Positions 22,730 through 33,300 of a stretch of DNA of 64,000 nucleotides are shown here, piece after piece. Below the pieces are notes generated by a model. That model was not told where the DNA came from and searched no databases. It saw only the letters and a list, made by a program, of their open reading frames with translations. Position 1 is the first letter of the stretch. Each line of letters opens with the position of its first letter. The stretch comes from Rhea pennata (lineage: Eukaryota; Chordata; Aves; Rheiformes; Rheidae), in the NCBI RefSeq assembly GCF_028389875.1, contig NC_084669.1, forward strand, positions 9,323,501 to 9,387,500, written 5' to 3'. A program made the position numbers and the translations under genes.

Positions 22730-23117
22730 ACTCCCTTTAAACAAACCAACAAAGAATGATGCATAGGATGTTGTATCATACAGTCCAAATTATTTGGAAA
22801 CAACTACTTAACCACCAAAAAGGGAAAATCACATAGTGGCACCTCTATGCACAGCAATTGAACAAGATGAATATTTGCCCTCCTAGAGCATAGGGAGAAA
22901 ATATCTATGCTCAGAAGCAATGATGATATTTTTCACAGGTGTCAACCTTTTACATCATATTATACAAGATAGGAAACTGTTCTGTTCTTCTCCTTCAATG
23001 ATGTTCCCCTTACTTTTCTCCATAATATGATGGACTTAATTGCTAGAGCCAGGAAGTGCCCTTAGGATGCCTTGTAGACTAAAGTAGTTGTCACCACTCC
23101 AAGAACACCCCTCCCCC

Positions 23118-23278
23118 CAAACATACATATATATATATATATATAAAACACGTGTATATATATATATGTATGCGAGTTTGTGTGTATGCGTGTTTGTATT
23201 TATATCTATCCATCTAACTATCTATATATATCTGTGTGTGTATGTATGTGTATATATGTGTATATATATGGAAAGAAA
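23118..23278. repeat. AT-rich microsatellite with hairpin potential
   Basis: A (TA)n block is followed by CACGTG at 23149-23154, then a second (TA)n block, then TGTG/TATG/TCTA-rich sequence to about 23278. The two TA arms are complementary (CATACATATA on the left, TATATGTATG on the right). Open frames across it only translate the repeat. Confidence 0.9.
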
Positions 23279-23900
23279 GATAGATATTCTGTAGTTAAGA
23301 AGAAGCCCTTTGAAACTTATCCATATGGTTACATTAATCCTTTTGCACAGCTGTTTCTTAATTGGCACTCTTTTGAAATGGCATCTTCTTTGTTGATAAA
23401 AATCTGTAAAGCAGGATTCTCTGCTTACTTACACTGCATACCAATTGAATTGTTGGAAAATAGACTCCTTGCTTATACTTGTACATATTTGCTAAGATAT
23501 AGGTAGTGAATTATAGTGTCTGTTGTCAGTCTTCCCTCTCCCATACTTTCTGCTTGAATTAATAAGGCTGGAGCTTAACCAGTCATTTAAGTAGTTTAAG
23601 ATCACTTAAGTAATAGGAATGATGGAGAAGAGTCAGTTTTCTTGATATTTAGTCCAGGAGATGGGGTGGGAGTGACAGAGTAAGAAAATACATGTCTAAG
23701 TGTGCCCTGGTTCCCACCCAGAGATTTTGGGACAGACTCCCTGCTAGTAATTACTAGTACAACTCTTCAAACTGCAGTGAAATTGCAGTATTTTATATCA
23801 GCAGGGAAGTTGGTTCTCTGAAAACCAACACCGAATTTCATCCCTCTTGGGGAGGGATGTGTATGAGTTAAAAGGTACCATCAAGGTGCCATATTCTGCC

Positions 23901-23906
23901 AATAAA
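23901..23906 (+). terminator. ABLIM1: candidate ABLIM1 polyadenylation signal AATAAA
   Basis: This is the first canonical AATAAA after the stop codon, about 1.17 kb downstream. TTGATTAAATTGCAGTTGCT follows. Whether it is used is unknown. Confidence 0.35.
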
Positions 23907-23925
23907 GGCTCTTTGATTAAATTGC

Positions 23926-26555
23926 AGTTGCTGATGTCAATATGGCACAGTGCATGGAGCCAAGCACCCTCTTTTTAATCAATATAGTTCCAATTGTGCT
24001 TGGAAAAGGGGCATGAACATTTTTTCTTCTCTCTTGAAGTTTCAAAGCTCCAGCCTTGGTTATCTTTATTTGCCTTCGTGCCTGACATAGTTTGTGAAGA
24101 GAGAGAAATCATGCAAGATAGTTTCTGAGCTGCATTGACATCTATATTGCTTTTGGTCTTCTTCCACTATGCTGCAGCTTTAAGAACTGCCTGTACATAC
24201 TTTAACTGCCTATAGGGAGGTCCTATACAAAGGAGGGTGAGCATTGAAGCAATTGAATGAATGCTTTGTGGCTGCAAAGTCAGCTTTTTCTCTACCTTGG
24301 TGCTTAACTGCCAATGCATAATGCACTAATTAGTGTATCTCCTGATATGGGAGAGGATCATTTAGGTTCTGTGTCTGTCTAAGAATATCAAATTTTCATT
24401 TTTAATGCAGAACTGTTGGCACAGGAGACATCAGAACCCTTGTATTTTCTATTATGGGAGACACTGGTGTTAAAATCCGGAAGTCAGGAAGGGGAATGAT
24501 CTTACACAGTTGTGAGTATGGCTGTGTTGACTTCTGTACATCACCAAATGGCATTTCACTTCCAATGGCAGCCTAACTAAAATGAATGTACAGGACAGCC
24601 CAAATTCTGCCTTTTCTTTGCTGGTTTAGGAAGCCCTGTTGCAACATACCAGTGTGGTTCCTTTGATAAAATCTGGGTTAAAGATTCAGTATATGAGAGG
24701 TTGATGCAAGTGATCAGCACCACCATGTTCCTCTAGGTAAGGGAATGGGTGAGTCGAAGCAGCTCACAGCTCTGTGCACTAGACTTAATATTGCTTTGCT
24801 TCCAATCGAGAATCAAAGAGTTTTCTGAGCTTTAACTTCATGCCTGTAGTTGATTCCTCTTAGCTGTCTCAACCATCTGCATGTAGATACGCCCAAGAGA
24901 TTTCATGTCCGTGAAACCCATCCTGCTGCCAGCCACAGAATGCATGTTTGTTTTCTGCAGTGGGCTATTAGCAATTTTCACTGCAACATTTTCTGTTCTT
25001 TCATCAGCTTGCCCCACCTAATAAACACAGAGATGAAAGCCCAGGGAGAATTTTCTTCCTAAGCAGTAAAGCTTTTTACCAGTAGCAATCCAGTAGCATT
25101 TTGCTTGTTGGGCAGCTCTATCCTCTTGGGCAGTTCTTTGTAATTCCCTTGAGACACGTTGCTGATAGTTGAATTGATTATTGCAATACGGCACAGAAGC
25201 AGATTTTGTTTAGAGCTTGGTAGTAAGCTCTGATTCGGTAAATACTTAAGCCTGTAAAGAAGTGCCTTAAGTATACGCTTAATTTCCTGTCTCCTACAAA
25301 GCATTTGAGCTTCTGATAAACGCCCGTTGAACTTGATGTTGACAGAGAGTCACTGCCATAAGCTCTGAAAACCAATTGCTTTTGCTCTTTTTTCTCCTTT
25401 CTGCGTTAAGAGCCATATAAGAGCAAAGATACGGTGTCAAAGCAGGCATCCAGGATGGAACTGTAAAATAAACATGCATGTGCACAAAATTGGATTATGT
25501 ACACATGCAGGTTTTCAAAGACAAATACACACATAGCACACATTCCCCGTTTGGAGTTGAGATACCATGTGAGTATTTAGCCTGGAATTTCCAAATAGTG
25601 CAAGGTATTCAATAGATAGGAATCATTAGATGATGATAGCTGTCATTTGTATGTGTGCGTGTGTCTACTGGGCATGTGGATACCTGATTCTGTGCACTCT
25701 ATATTGAGTGTACCAAAGACAGGGTCAGTTTCCCACATTGTCAAATGCCAAGTTGGCCATAGGCAATATTATTTTCAAGACCTTTTCTGGCATATGTGAA
25801 AAGGTGCAGCACCCATTCCTGACACTGCTTAGATGAAAGGATAATATCCTGTGCAATAGTCTTCATGTTACTGAGGAATCCAGTAATTTTACTACTAGTT
25901 TTTGTCCCCTCTTCAGATACTGGTATGAAAATTCCCATGTGAACTATTGGAAAACAGTTCTGCCTTACAGTGGGAACAACTGGCCACACCCCATATCCTT
26001 GCTTTCACTTAGTGTGGGCTGCACCATACTGGGAGTCAGAAGTTGAAAGTTTTAAAAGTGTTGAAATAAGTATGCTTTTCATTTTAGTTGACGATAATAG
26101 AATTAAGTCAACTTGAAGAGTAGATTTGGAAATTACTTAACTGTCCATTATTTCCCAATGAAACAATTGTGGCCTCAATCAAGTAAGTAAGCTGAATGTA
26201 GCATCTCAAGTCTGCCAGTGTCCTATCCCAGACTTGCTAAACTTTCCCTACAACTGGAAGAGTAAGTTCTTTTGAAGCTTGCTCAAGGAATTTCATGATT
26301 TTTTTGTTTGTTATCATTTCATGCTGATGTCATTAAGACAGTTTTTAGTGGCTTGTGTCCAAAAACATACTTGTTTTCAGTTTAGCTAGTAGCCTTTCAT
26401 TAAATACAACTTGTGATGAGTTGTAGACTCCAGCTAGCTGCAGTGTGCTGTGAAAGGTTGGACTAGGAAAGCAGTAAGTTTTTTAATGGCCATATGTGGG
26501 GAAAGACAGCTCTATTGTTCAAATAATGTTTTTACTTCTATCAAGACAGATTTCA
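23926..26555. other. distal 3' UTR or intergenic DNA
   Basis: No gene was recognised. The stretch holds an Octamer-like ATGCATAAT next to the 12-bp palindrome CACTAATTAGTG (24313-24335) and an AATAAA at 25467-25472. Open frames are short and have no family resemblance. Confidence 0.6.
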
Positions 26556-26960
26556 TCTCTCCCTGCAAGGCTGCATGGTCTTAAGTCTGTTTAGCCTGGA
26601 AAACAGAAGACTGAGGGAGGATCTTATCAATGTCTATAAGTACCTGAAGGGAGGGTGTCAAGGGGACAGGGACAAACTCTTTTCAGTTGTCCCCTGTGAC
26701 AGGACAAGAGGCAATGAGCAAAAATTGAACCACAGGAAGTTCCGCCTGAATGTGAGCGGGAATTTCTTCCCTGTGAGGGTGACAGAGCACTGGAACAGGT
26801 TGCCCGGAGAGGCTATGGAGTCTCCTTCTCTGGAGATATTCAAGGCCCGCCTGGATGCAACCCTGTCTGACATGCTCTAGGTGACCCTGTTTGAGCAGAG
26901 AGGTTGGACTAGATGATCTCCAGAGGTCCCTTCCAACCTTACCCATTCTGTGATTCTGTG
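26556..26960 (+). mobile_element. CR1 LINE 3' fragment (copy 1)
   Basis: This is a 5'-truncated non-LTR retrotransposon. From about 26583 it aligns with copy 2 at 32700-33075, at roughly 94% identity by hand count. It encodes the end of CR1 ORF2 ([33 protein letters not shown], stop TAG at 26878-26880). It then has the short 3' UTR (TTGGACTAGATGATCTCCAG) and two copies of the terminal octamer ATTCTGTG. The exact 5' junction is uncertain by about 25 bases. It has no reverse transcriptase core, so it is immobile. Confidence 0.95.
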
Positions 26961-29900
26961 AAGTCTGTGTGAAGTGCTGAAGTCCTAACTGTTCTTTCTC
27001 TATTGCAATTTGGAAATCCTTTTCCAGACATACACGAAGTTCCACTGTTCAAGGAAGGTCACTAGAAGTCTCTTTTGTAAAAATCTGTTACACTGATATA
27101 TTTTGAACTGAAATCCTTTTCTGTAAGCCACTTCTTTTCCTGATACATTCATGCCATGGCAGGTGATACTCATGAATGGAGAAATGTTAAGTTCTGGTAG
27201 AAAGATGGCAAGTCTGTCCCATGGGAAAGAGGAGGGCTGGAGGAGGGGTTGATTTCCCAGTTGAAAACCTGAATTTCCCAGGGTCAAGTTTAGTTGACTT
27301 AGGGGGGAAAAAAGCATGCCAATCTGAACCTGTGCTCCATGTTTCAAACCCTGGGAAAGTCAAGTTTGGAGTACCTGTAAATCATGAGCGTCTGTGCTGA
27401 AAATAATATGGAGAGGTTAGAAGAAGTGACAGAAAAAATAATCCCCCAAACAGTAAGAATATGAACATCCTCTAAGCCCAGCATGGGGTGTTTTATCTTG
27501 GCTCCTTCTGACTTTAGTAAAGTCTAGGATATCTTGGCACATATGAGTCTTAGCCTCATACAGTGCTGGTAAAGTCTTTCTCCCACTCCAGGATTCATTA
27601 CTTTCCTTCAGTGTTTATTTGTGGAGGAAGATGTCCACCAAAACAGCCAAAGATGATGGTGATGATGATGCAATAAAAAAACATACAAGAAGCAAGAAAA
27701 TTAACTGACCTGTCCTGAGCTGACACTCATCTTTCCATGGCAGAGAGACACTTAGGGCTTGATCCCACAGCCTCTTTCCTCCTTGAGTTAGTTCCAGGTC
27801 ATGGTTTGGTTCTTTGTGCCCTGTCAAACGTTTTGGTCCTGTCAGCACCCCTAGTGAAGTGCACATTTGCAGCAGAGCCTTCAGGGTAGACACATAGTAA
27901 GAAGTGGTTTTGACAATGTATGGTATGTTTTACCTCATTGCTATGTAATGAAGAGCTAGACAAAGCTACAGAACACTGTGATGGTAGAGCAATATGCCTT
28001 TTCCTTTAAGTTTGGAAACACCCTTATCACTGTGGGTTGCAGGACTGCTGAGGCTGTGGTGAGTTTTGCCTTCTGATTTCTCCCACACACCTTAGGCTTT
28101 GTGCTTAATAAAAATAAGGAACAAAAAGTTTAGCTCAGTGCAAAGATACAGAGTTCTTAGACAACTCTGCTGGCAGGAGCTATTTGATGCTCACATTGGC
28201 ATGAAGGGAATAAGTATTATTAATTTTAATGTAAGCATCAGTGCAGGAAGTGTGATTGTAATTGGCCATTAGTTTGCCTGTACGCAAAATAAATTATTTG
28301 TTGCCCAAAGGGCTGTTAACAGGGAAATGGATTTCTGCTAATTACTTCCCAAAATAATGCTTGTCCATGTGAAGAGGTAGTACTTCCATATGCATTATGA
28401 TCTTTCTCTCGCAAGGTGAAAAGAGACAACTCTGAAGGCAAACAACAATCCATTTTGTTAGAATCACTGCAGTTAATAAAAGTGGTGCTCCTAGGGCTTG
28501 AGAATCTAAGGCCCACAGAACCTTGCTCCTAGGTGTTAGCAAATGAAATATTTAAAGACATAAAGATGCAGAAGCAGCTGCAAGGATTCCAGTGGTGCCT
28601 TTACAGGCTGGCTTTCTAACTCATTTAGGCACTTTGACAGATCCCCGTGGACGCCTGTTTGGGCTTTTTTTCACTGACCTCCTTTCAGAAAATGCATCCC
28701 CTAGGCCAGGTGTAAAATTGCTGGAACCAGTGGAGCCTGTCATTGACATCCACATGCTTTGGACTAGGCTCTTTCCTGGCTGGCTGGACCAGGGAAGTCT
28801 CTGACTGCAGTATATATCCACAGCAGCAAGCTCTGCATGTCACTGATGGATCTGTCCTAGCCAAGCAGTGTGACTTTGTAGGAGTTGATGACAACTTTTC
28901 CCATAATGGGGCATTACAGCTCGGGGCTTTTTTTAAGTTTTGGAGATTGATTTGGAGGCATGTAGGCCCACAGTTTTCAGTAGGTTTGTGCGTATGTTCC
29001 AGTATGCCTTGTTTCTCTGTCTCCTGCATGTTTATAGTCATTTCATTTCCGGCCACTTCACAACCCTCAGAAATATGTCAGACCATTAAAAATGAACTAT
29101 GACTTAATAACTCATTTTCTCTCCTCTCCTTCTTAGTGCCAGCACTGAAAAGCACAAGCTTCAGGATTATTAGGAAACTATACTCTCTTGTGGGCAAACC
29201 TCAGCCTGTAGCACGTCGTGCTGTGCAGATCTCTGAACGTGCTGGGCAAACCTGAGCCAGAGAAGAGTTAGGAAGACACAGGGACATTTGTAAATGGATG
29301 CATGTTCCTCTGGAAGGTAAAGACACATATAAGAGAGGCTTCTCTTCAGGAATATTTGCACTGCATACTTCCCATTTCCTTGGACAACCAAGCATCAGAG
29401 AGGTTTCCCCCTGTTACTCTGCAGGGCAGCACCTCATTCCCCTGCCTGCCACTCTGCAGCCCCCAGACAGTTCAGAGCTACATACTAGGGAAGGAGATAG
29501 CCTCTCAGCATCTCCACACATTGAGGGAGAAATGAAAGTTTCTGCATGTTGCATCTGCTTACACAAAAAGCACAGGCCTGCGATTTGGCCTCTTTTTTTT
29601 TTTTTTTTTTTTTTTAACCACAGAAAAGATTTACCAACCATAGAAAAGATTTTTTTTTAATCTCCATTTTGAATCAGTCTCACTTGCTCTTGAGAATCCT
29701 CTTCTTGGCTCTCAGTCCCCTCCTTGCAGCAACAGTTACCATCCAGTGCGAGGCCTAGGACATGTCCTGTTCTATGGTCCTAAGGAGCAATCTGGGCCCC
29801 CAGCTGGAGCCCCTTCACTAGCAGAGTGACAGGGCAGTTGCCCTGCAGATTCTTCCTCAGTCCATAGATGTTGGGAATATTATCTCCATGAATGTACTCC

Positions 29901-31625
29901 TGATCTGTAGAGCAGATAATGTAAGGATCTGTTCTCATTGTCACCTCCATAGTGTGACAGTGCCAGTCAGCCTAAGTGCATTTTTAATTTTTCTCAAGTT
30001 AAATACAGAAGCCCAGTAAATTCTAAGTCCTGCGTTTCCTTTCCTTTTCTTTTTATTGTTAGACCATTTTCCCTGTTCCCCTCCTCCCCATAAATAATGT
30101 GAGGTTTATGACCCCTGAGTAATGATTGTGGAATGCACTACATCCTACAGCATAGCCAAGCATTTGGCAATGGGAATCTTCACAGCATATCAAAAATACA
30201 CAGATAATACCACTGTAAATAGATTAGATCAAAACAAGTCAAATGTCAGTGCTAATTTGCTGTCAAATATACAGCCCAAGACCACTTCCTCCTGCAAAAA
30301 GAGAAACCCAGTTCCCAAGTATGATTTGTTCCACTGTCACAGGAAACTTGTTCCTCATCAAAAATCTCCCTGAACTCTGAATGAACGACTGTTTTTTTCC
30401 CCTTGGTGTTTTATTTTTCCATAGCTTTTGTGCCTGTCTGCTGCTGGGACTGAGTCTGGGAAACAAAAATTCAATCTTGCCTGCCATTTTTCTATTGTAA
30501 AAAAAGACTCTTGGGAGAAATATTTACTGCTTTCTATGGCTCAGTTGGAGGGCGAGAAAGAGAAATTGTTCCGGGAGTTCCAGTTACAGAGCCTTTTTTT
30601 CACATAGACTCACTCTTTTTTTTTTTTTTAAGGACTTGGAGATTAAACAACAGGCAGCATTGAAACAGGAAGCTTACCGTATGTCCAAAGGTCAGGTGGG
30701 TCTCAGACAGCCACTGTGTCCAGTTCTTCTTTGTATACACGCTCCAGAATAAAATGTGTAAGTAGAAGTAGTCATGGTAGTGATGGGGGCCTAAGAGTTG
30801 ACAAGGAAAGCAAGAGGGGAGGAACAGGAAAGCAGCACAGTACAGCCTCTCCTCAGGCTGTGACTTCATAGTACAAAGTATTAGGCTGTTCAGTGAGCTT
30901 AAGATATTCCCACGCTCCCCGCAGCTTTTTTCTGCCATCAGATATATCAGCATGACTGTGGGGTCATTCTCAATGGCATTGGGGAACAGATTCTACTTTT
31001 AAAAAAACACATTTTTTACTTTTTACTTTTTATTTCTTTGTATAAATGGAGTCAGTTCCATTTGACTTTGTCCATTTGATTGCTTTGAATTATGCAATAG
31101 TCTCACAAACATTTGTGCTGGCATAAAAAATGGGGAAGGCTCAAGTGGCACAAAGGGGTATGAAGAGAAAGGTGGAGCAGAAATACTTTAAACTGCTATA
31201 GATAGTTCATACTTTGTGTCATTCCATTTTCAATTCAGTAAATTTCAGTTTCAATTCCAGGGCAGAGAGGGCAAGTGGTAGCCTCCTCTAGTTCTTTCAG
31301 TTCCAGCAATATGCTCACACCTTCTATCATAAAGTAATTAATTAAGAAGAGTATAATTGTTTCCAAGATCTTTGAGGTCCACACTGCTGAGGTCAGATGC
31401 TTTTGCAAAGCCAGGAGCATTTCAGTTGTCATCTCAGACTGAATGAGGGGGAAAAAGTGTTAGACTAAAACCCCTTCCAACTTGAATGCTCCAAAAGAGA
31501 AAATGTCTGTTCTACTGTGAGAATAAGCCAGGTGTAGACTGGTGCTGCTTGAAGAGCCATTGTACTGGCAGGTTTTCCTTCGTCCTGATTATTCCACCCG
31601 CTCCAGAATTTTGTTCCAACCCCCT
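26961..31625. other. intergenic DNA between ABLIM1 and AFAP1L2
   Basis: No gene could be supported. The stretch holds a 24-T run (29593-29616), a 14-T run (30616-30629), a (GAT)n-like run near 27655-27670, AATAAA hexamers and an AT-rich homeobox-like segment at 28190-28310. Open frames overlap one another on both strands and resemble no family I know. Confidence 0.65.
29593..29616. repeat. 24-T homopolymer
   Basis: There are 24 consecutive T bases. They are followed by two copies of a short phrase built on CAGAAAAGATTT / TAGAAAAGATTT (about 29620-29655), suggesting a local tandem duplication next to the tract. Confidence 0.92.
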
Positions 31626-31657
31626 GGGATTTAATTCTGAAGGGATTTAATTCTGAT
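31626..31657. repeat. 16-bp tandem duplication at the CR1 5' junction
   Basis: GGGATTTAATTCTGAA at 31626-31641 is followed directly by GGGATTTAATTCTGAT at 31642-31657. CR1 homology starts immediately after it. Confidence 0.9.
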
Positions 31658-33075
31658 GGAAGAAAGCCAATGTCACTCCAGTCTTCAAAAATGGCAAGAA
31701 GGAGGACCCAGGCAACTATAGGCTGGTCAGCCTCACCTCCATCCCTGGAAAGGTGATGGAACAGCGCATTCTGGATGTCATCTCCAGGCATATGGAGGAA
31801 AAGGAGGTGATCAGGAGTAGCCAGCATGGATTCACCAAGGGGAAATCCTGCTTAACCAATCTAATCGCCTTCTAGGATGGAATGACTGGCTGGGTAGATG
31901 AGGGGAGAGCAGTGGATGTTCTGTAGCTTGACTTCAGCAAGGCTTTTGACACTGTCTCCCATAACATCCTCCTAGATAAGCTCAGCAAGTGTGGGTCAGA
32001 CGAGTGGACAGTGAGATGGATTGAGAATGGGCTGAAAGGCAGAGCTCAGAGGGTTGTTATTAGTGGGGCAGAGTCTAGTTGGAGGCCTGTGGCTAGTGGT
32101 GTCCCCCAGGGCTCAGTACTGGGTCCCATCCTGTTCAACTTCTTCGTCAGTGACCTGGTTGAGGGGACAGAGTGCCTCCTCTGTCCAACTTTGCTGATGA
32201 TACCAAGCTGGGAGGAGTGACTGATACACCTGAGGGCTGTGCTGCCATTCAGAGAGACCTGGGCAGGCTGGAGAGCTGGGTGGAGAGAAACCTCATGAGG
32301 TTCAACAAGGGCAAGTGCAAAGTCCTGCACCTCGGGGAAAAATAACCCTAGGCACCAGTACAAGCTGGAGGGCTGACCTTCTGGAGAGCAGCTCTGCAGA
32401 GAAGGACCTGGGAGTGCTGGTGGACAACAAGTTGACCATGAGCCAGCAATGTGCCCTTGTGGCCAAAAAGGCCATGGTGTCCTGGGCTGCATCAGGAAGA
32501 CTGTTGCCAGCAGGTCAAGGGAGATGATCCTGCCCCTCTACTCAGCCCTGGTGAGGCCTCCTCCAGTGAGTACTGTGTCCATTTCTGGGTTCCCCAGTAA
32601 AAGAGAGGCATGGAGCTACTGAAGAGAGCCCAGCGTAGGGCTACGAAGATGATCAGGGGGCTGGGGCATCTGCCCTATGAGGAACGGCTGCGAGAGCTGG
32701 GCCTCTTCAGCCTGGGGAAGAGAAGACTGAGGGGGGATCTTATCAATGTGTACAAGTACCTGAAGGGAGGGTGTCAAGGGGACAGGGACAAACTCTTTTC
32801 AGTTGTCCCCTGTGACAGGACAAGAGGCAATGGGCAGAAATTGAAGCACAGGAAGTTCCGCCTGAACATGAGGAGGAATTTCTTCCCTGTGAGGGTGACA
32901 AAGCACTGGAACAGGTTGCCCGGAGAGGTTGTGGAGTCTCCTTCTCTGGAGATATTCAAGGCCTGCCTGGATGCAACCCTGTCTGACATGCTCTAGGTGA
33001 GCCTGCTGAGCAGGGAGGTTGGACTAGATGATCTCCAGAGGTTCCTTCCAACCTTACCCATTCTATGATTCTATG
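31658..33075 (+). mobile_element. CR1 LINE (copy 2), 5'-truncated, about 1.4 kb
   Basis: It encodes part of the CR1 reverse transcriptase and everything downstream. Recognisable RT blocks are [30 protein letters not shown] and [17 protein letters not shown]. The A-D-D catalytic block (around 32190-32215) is in a shifted frame. The C-terminal part is open from 32610 to 32996. In-frame TAG codons lie near 31873 and 31924 and there is at least one frameshift, so the copy is dead. It ends with two ATTCTATG octamers. It lacks the endonuclease region and ORF1. Open frames on the opposite strand (for example 32046-32492) are antisense shadows. Confidence 0.96.
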
Positions 33076-33109
33076 ACTTTCCCCCTACCTTTTTGGTATT
33101 CCCTCCTGT

Positions 33110-33205
33110 CCTGTGACTGGACTGCAAGTCAGGAGCCCTGAGTTCAATGCTCTTAGCATCCAAACTTGGGCAAGTCACTAAATTTTTTAGGCTTCAGGTT
33201 TCACT
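33110..33205 (+). repeat. MIR-type SINE fossil
   Basis: GGACTGCAAGTCAGGAGCCC, TGAGTTCAATGCTCTTAGCA and TTGGGCAAGTCACTAAATTT follow the order of the MIR consensus (ggaagtcaggagacctgggttc, then cttgggcaagtcacttaac, then cctcagtttcc). It lies 35 bases past the CR1 end. Confidence 0.6.
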
Positions 33206-33221
33206 TATACTTTTTATAGTC

Positions 33222-33300
33222 TATTTTGGCCAGAGATAGTCAACATGCAGCCTGTGGGCTCAATCGAGTCTGCAAGGCAATTTAATCACTGCTAAGGGTT
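33222..33300 (+). repeat. possible old hAT-like DNA-transposon fragment
   Basis: GATAGTCAACATGCAGCCTG, TGGGCTCAATCGAG and CTGCAAGGCAATTTAATC resemble the widespread vertebrate pattern 'ggccaacctgcggcccgtgggccacatgcggcctgcaag'. It is weak and short; the family is not assigned. Confidence 0.35.

Larger units (their letters stand above)
22730..23925 (+). other. ABLIM1: ABLIM1 3' UTR (proximal part, extent inferred)
   Basis: This non-coding sequence directly follows the stop codon. It contains a large AT microsatellite and a first AATAAA at 23901. The true 3' end is not visible. Further AATAAA hexamers occur at 25467, 27672, 28107 and 28288, so a longer UTR is possible. Confidence 0.55.

Noticed and set aside
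23088-23506. Two overlapping + strand open frames
   Set aside because: They translate the TA/TG microsatellite (Tyr/Ile/Cys/Val repeats).
32046-32492. 148-codon minus-strand open frame
   Set aside because: Antisense shadow of CR1 copy 2. The same applies to 62781-63302 over CR1 copy 3.
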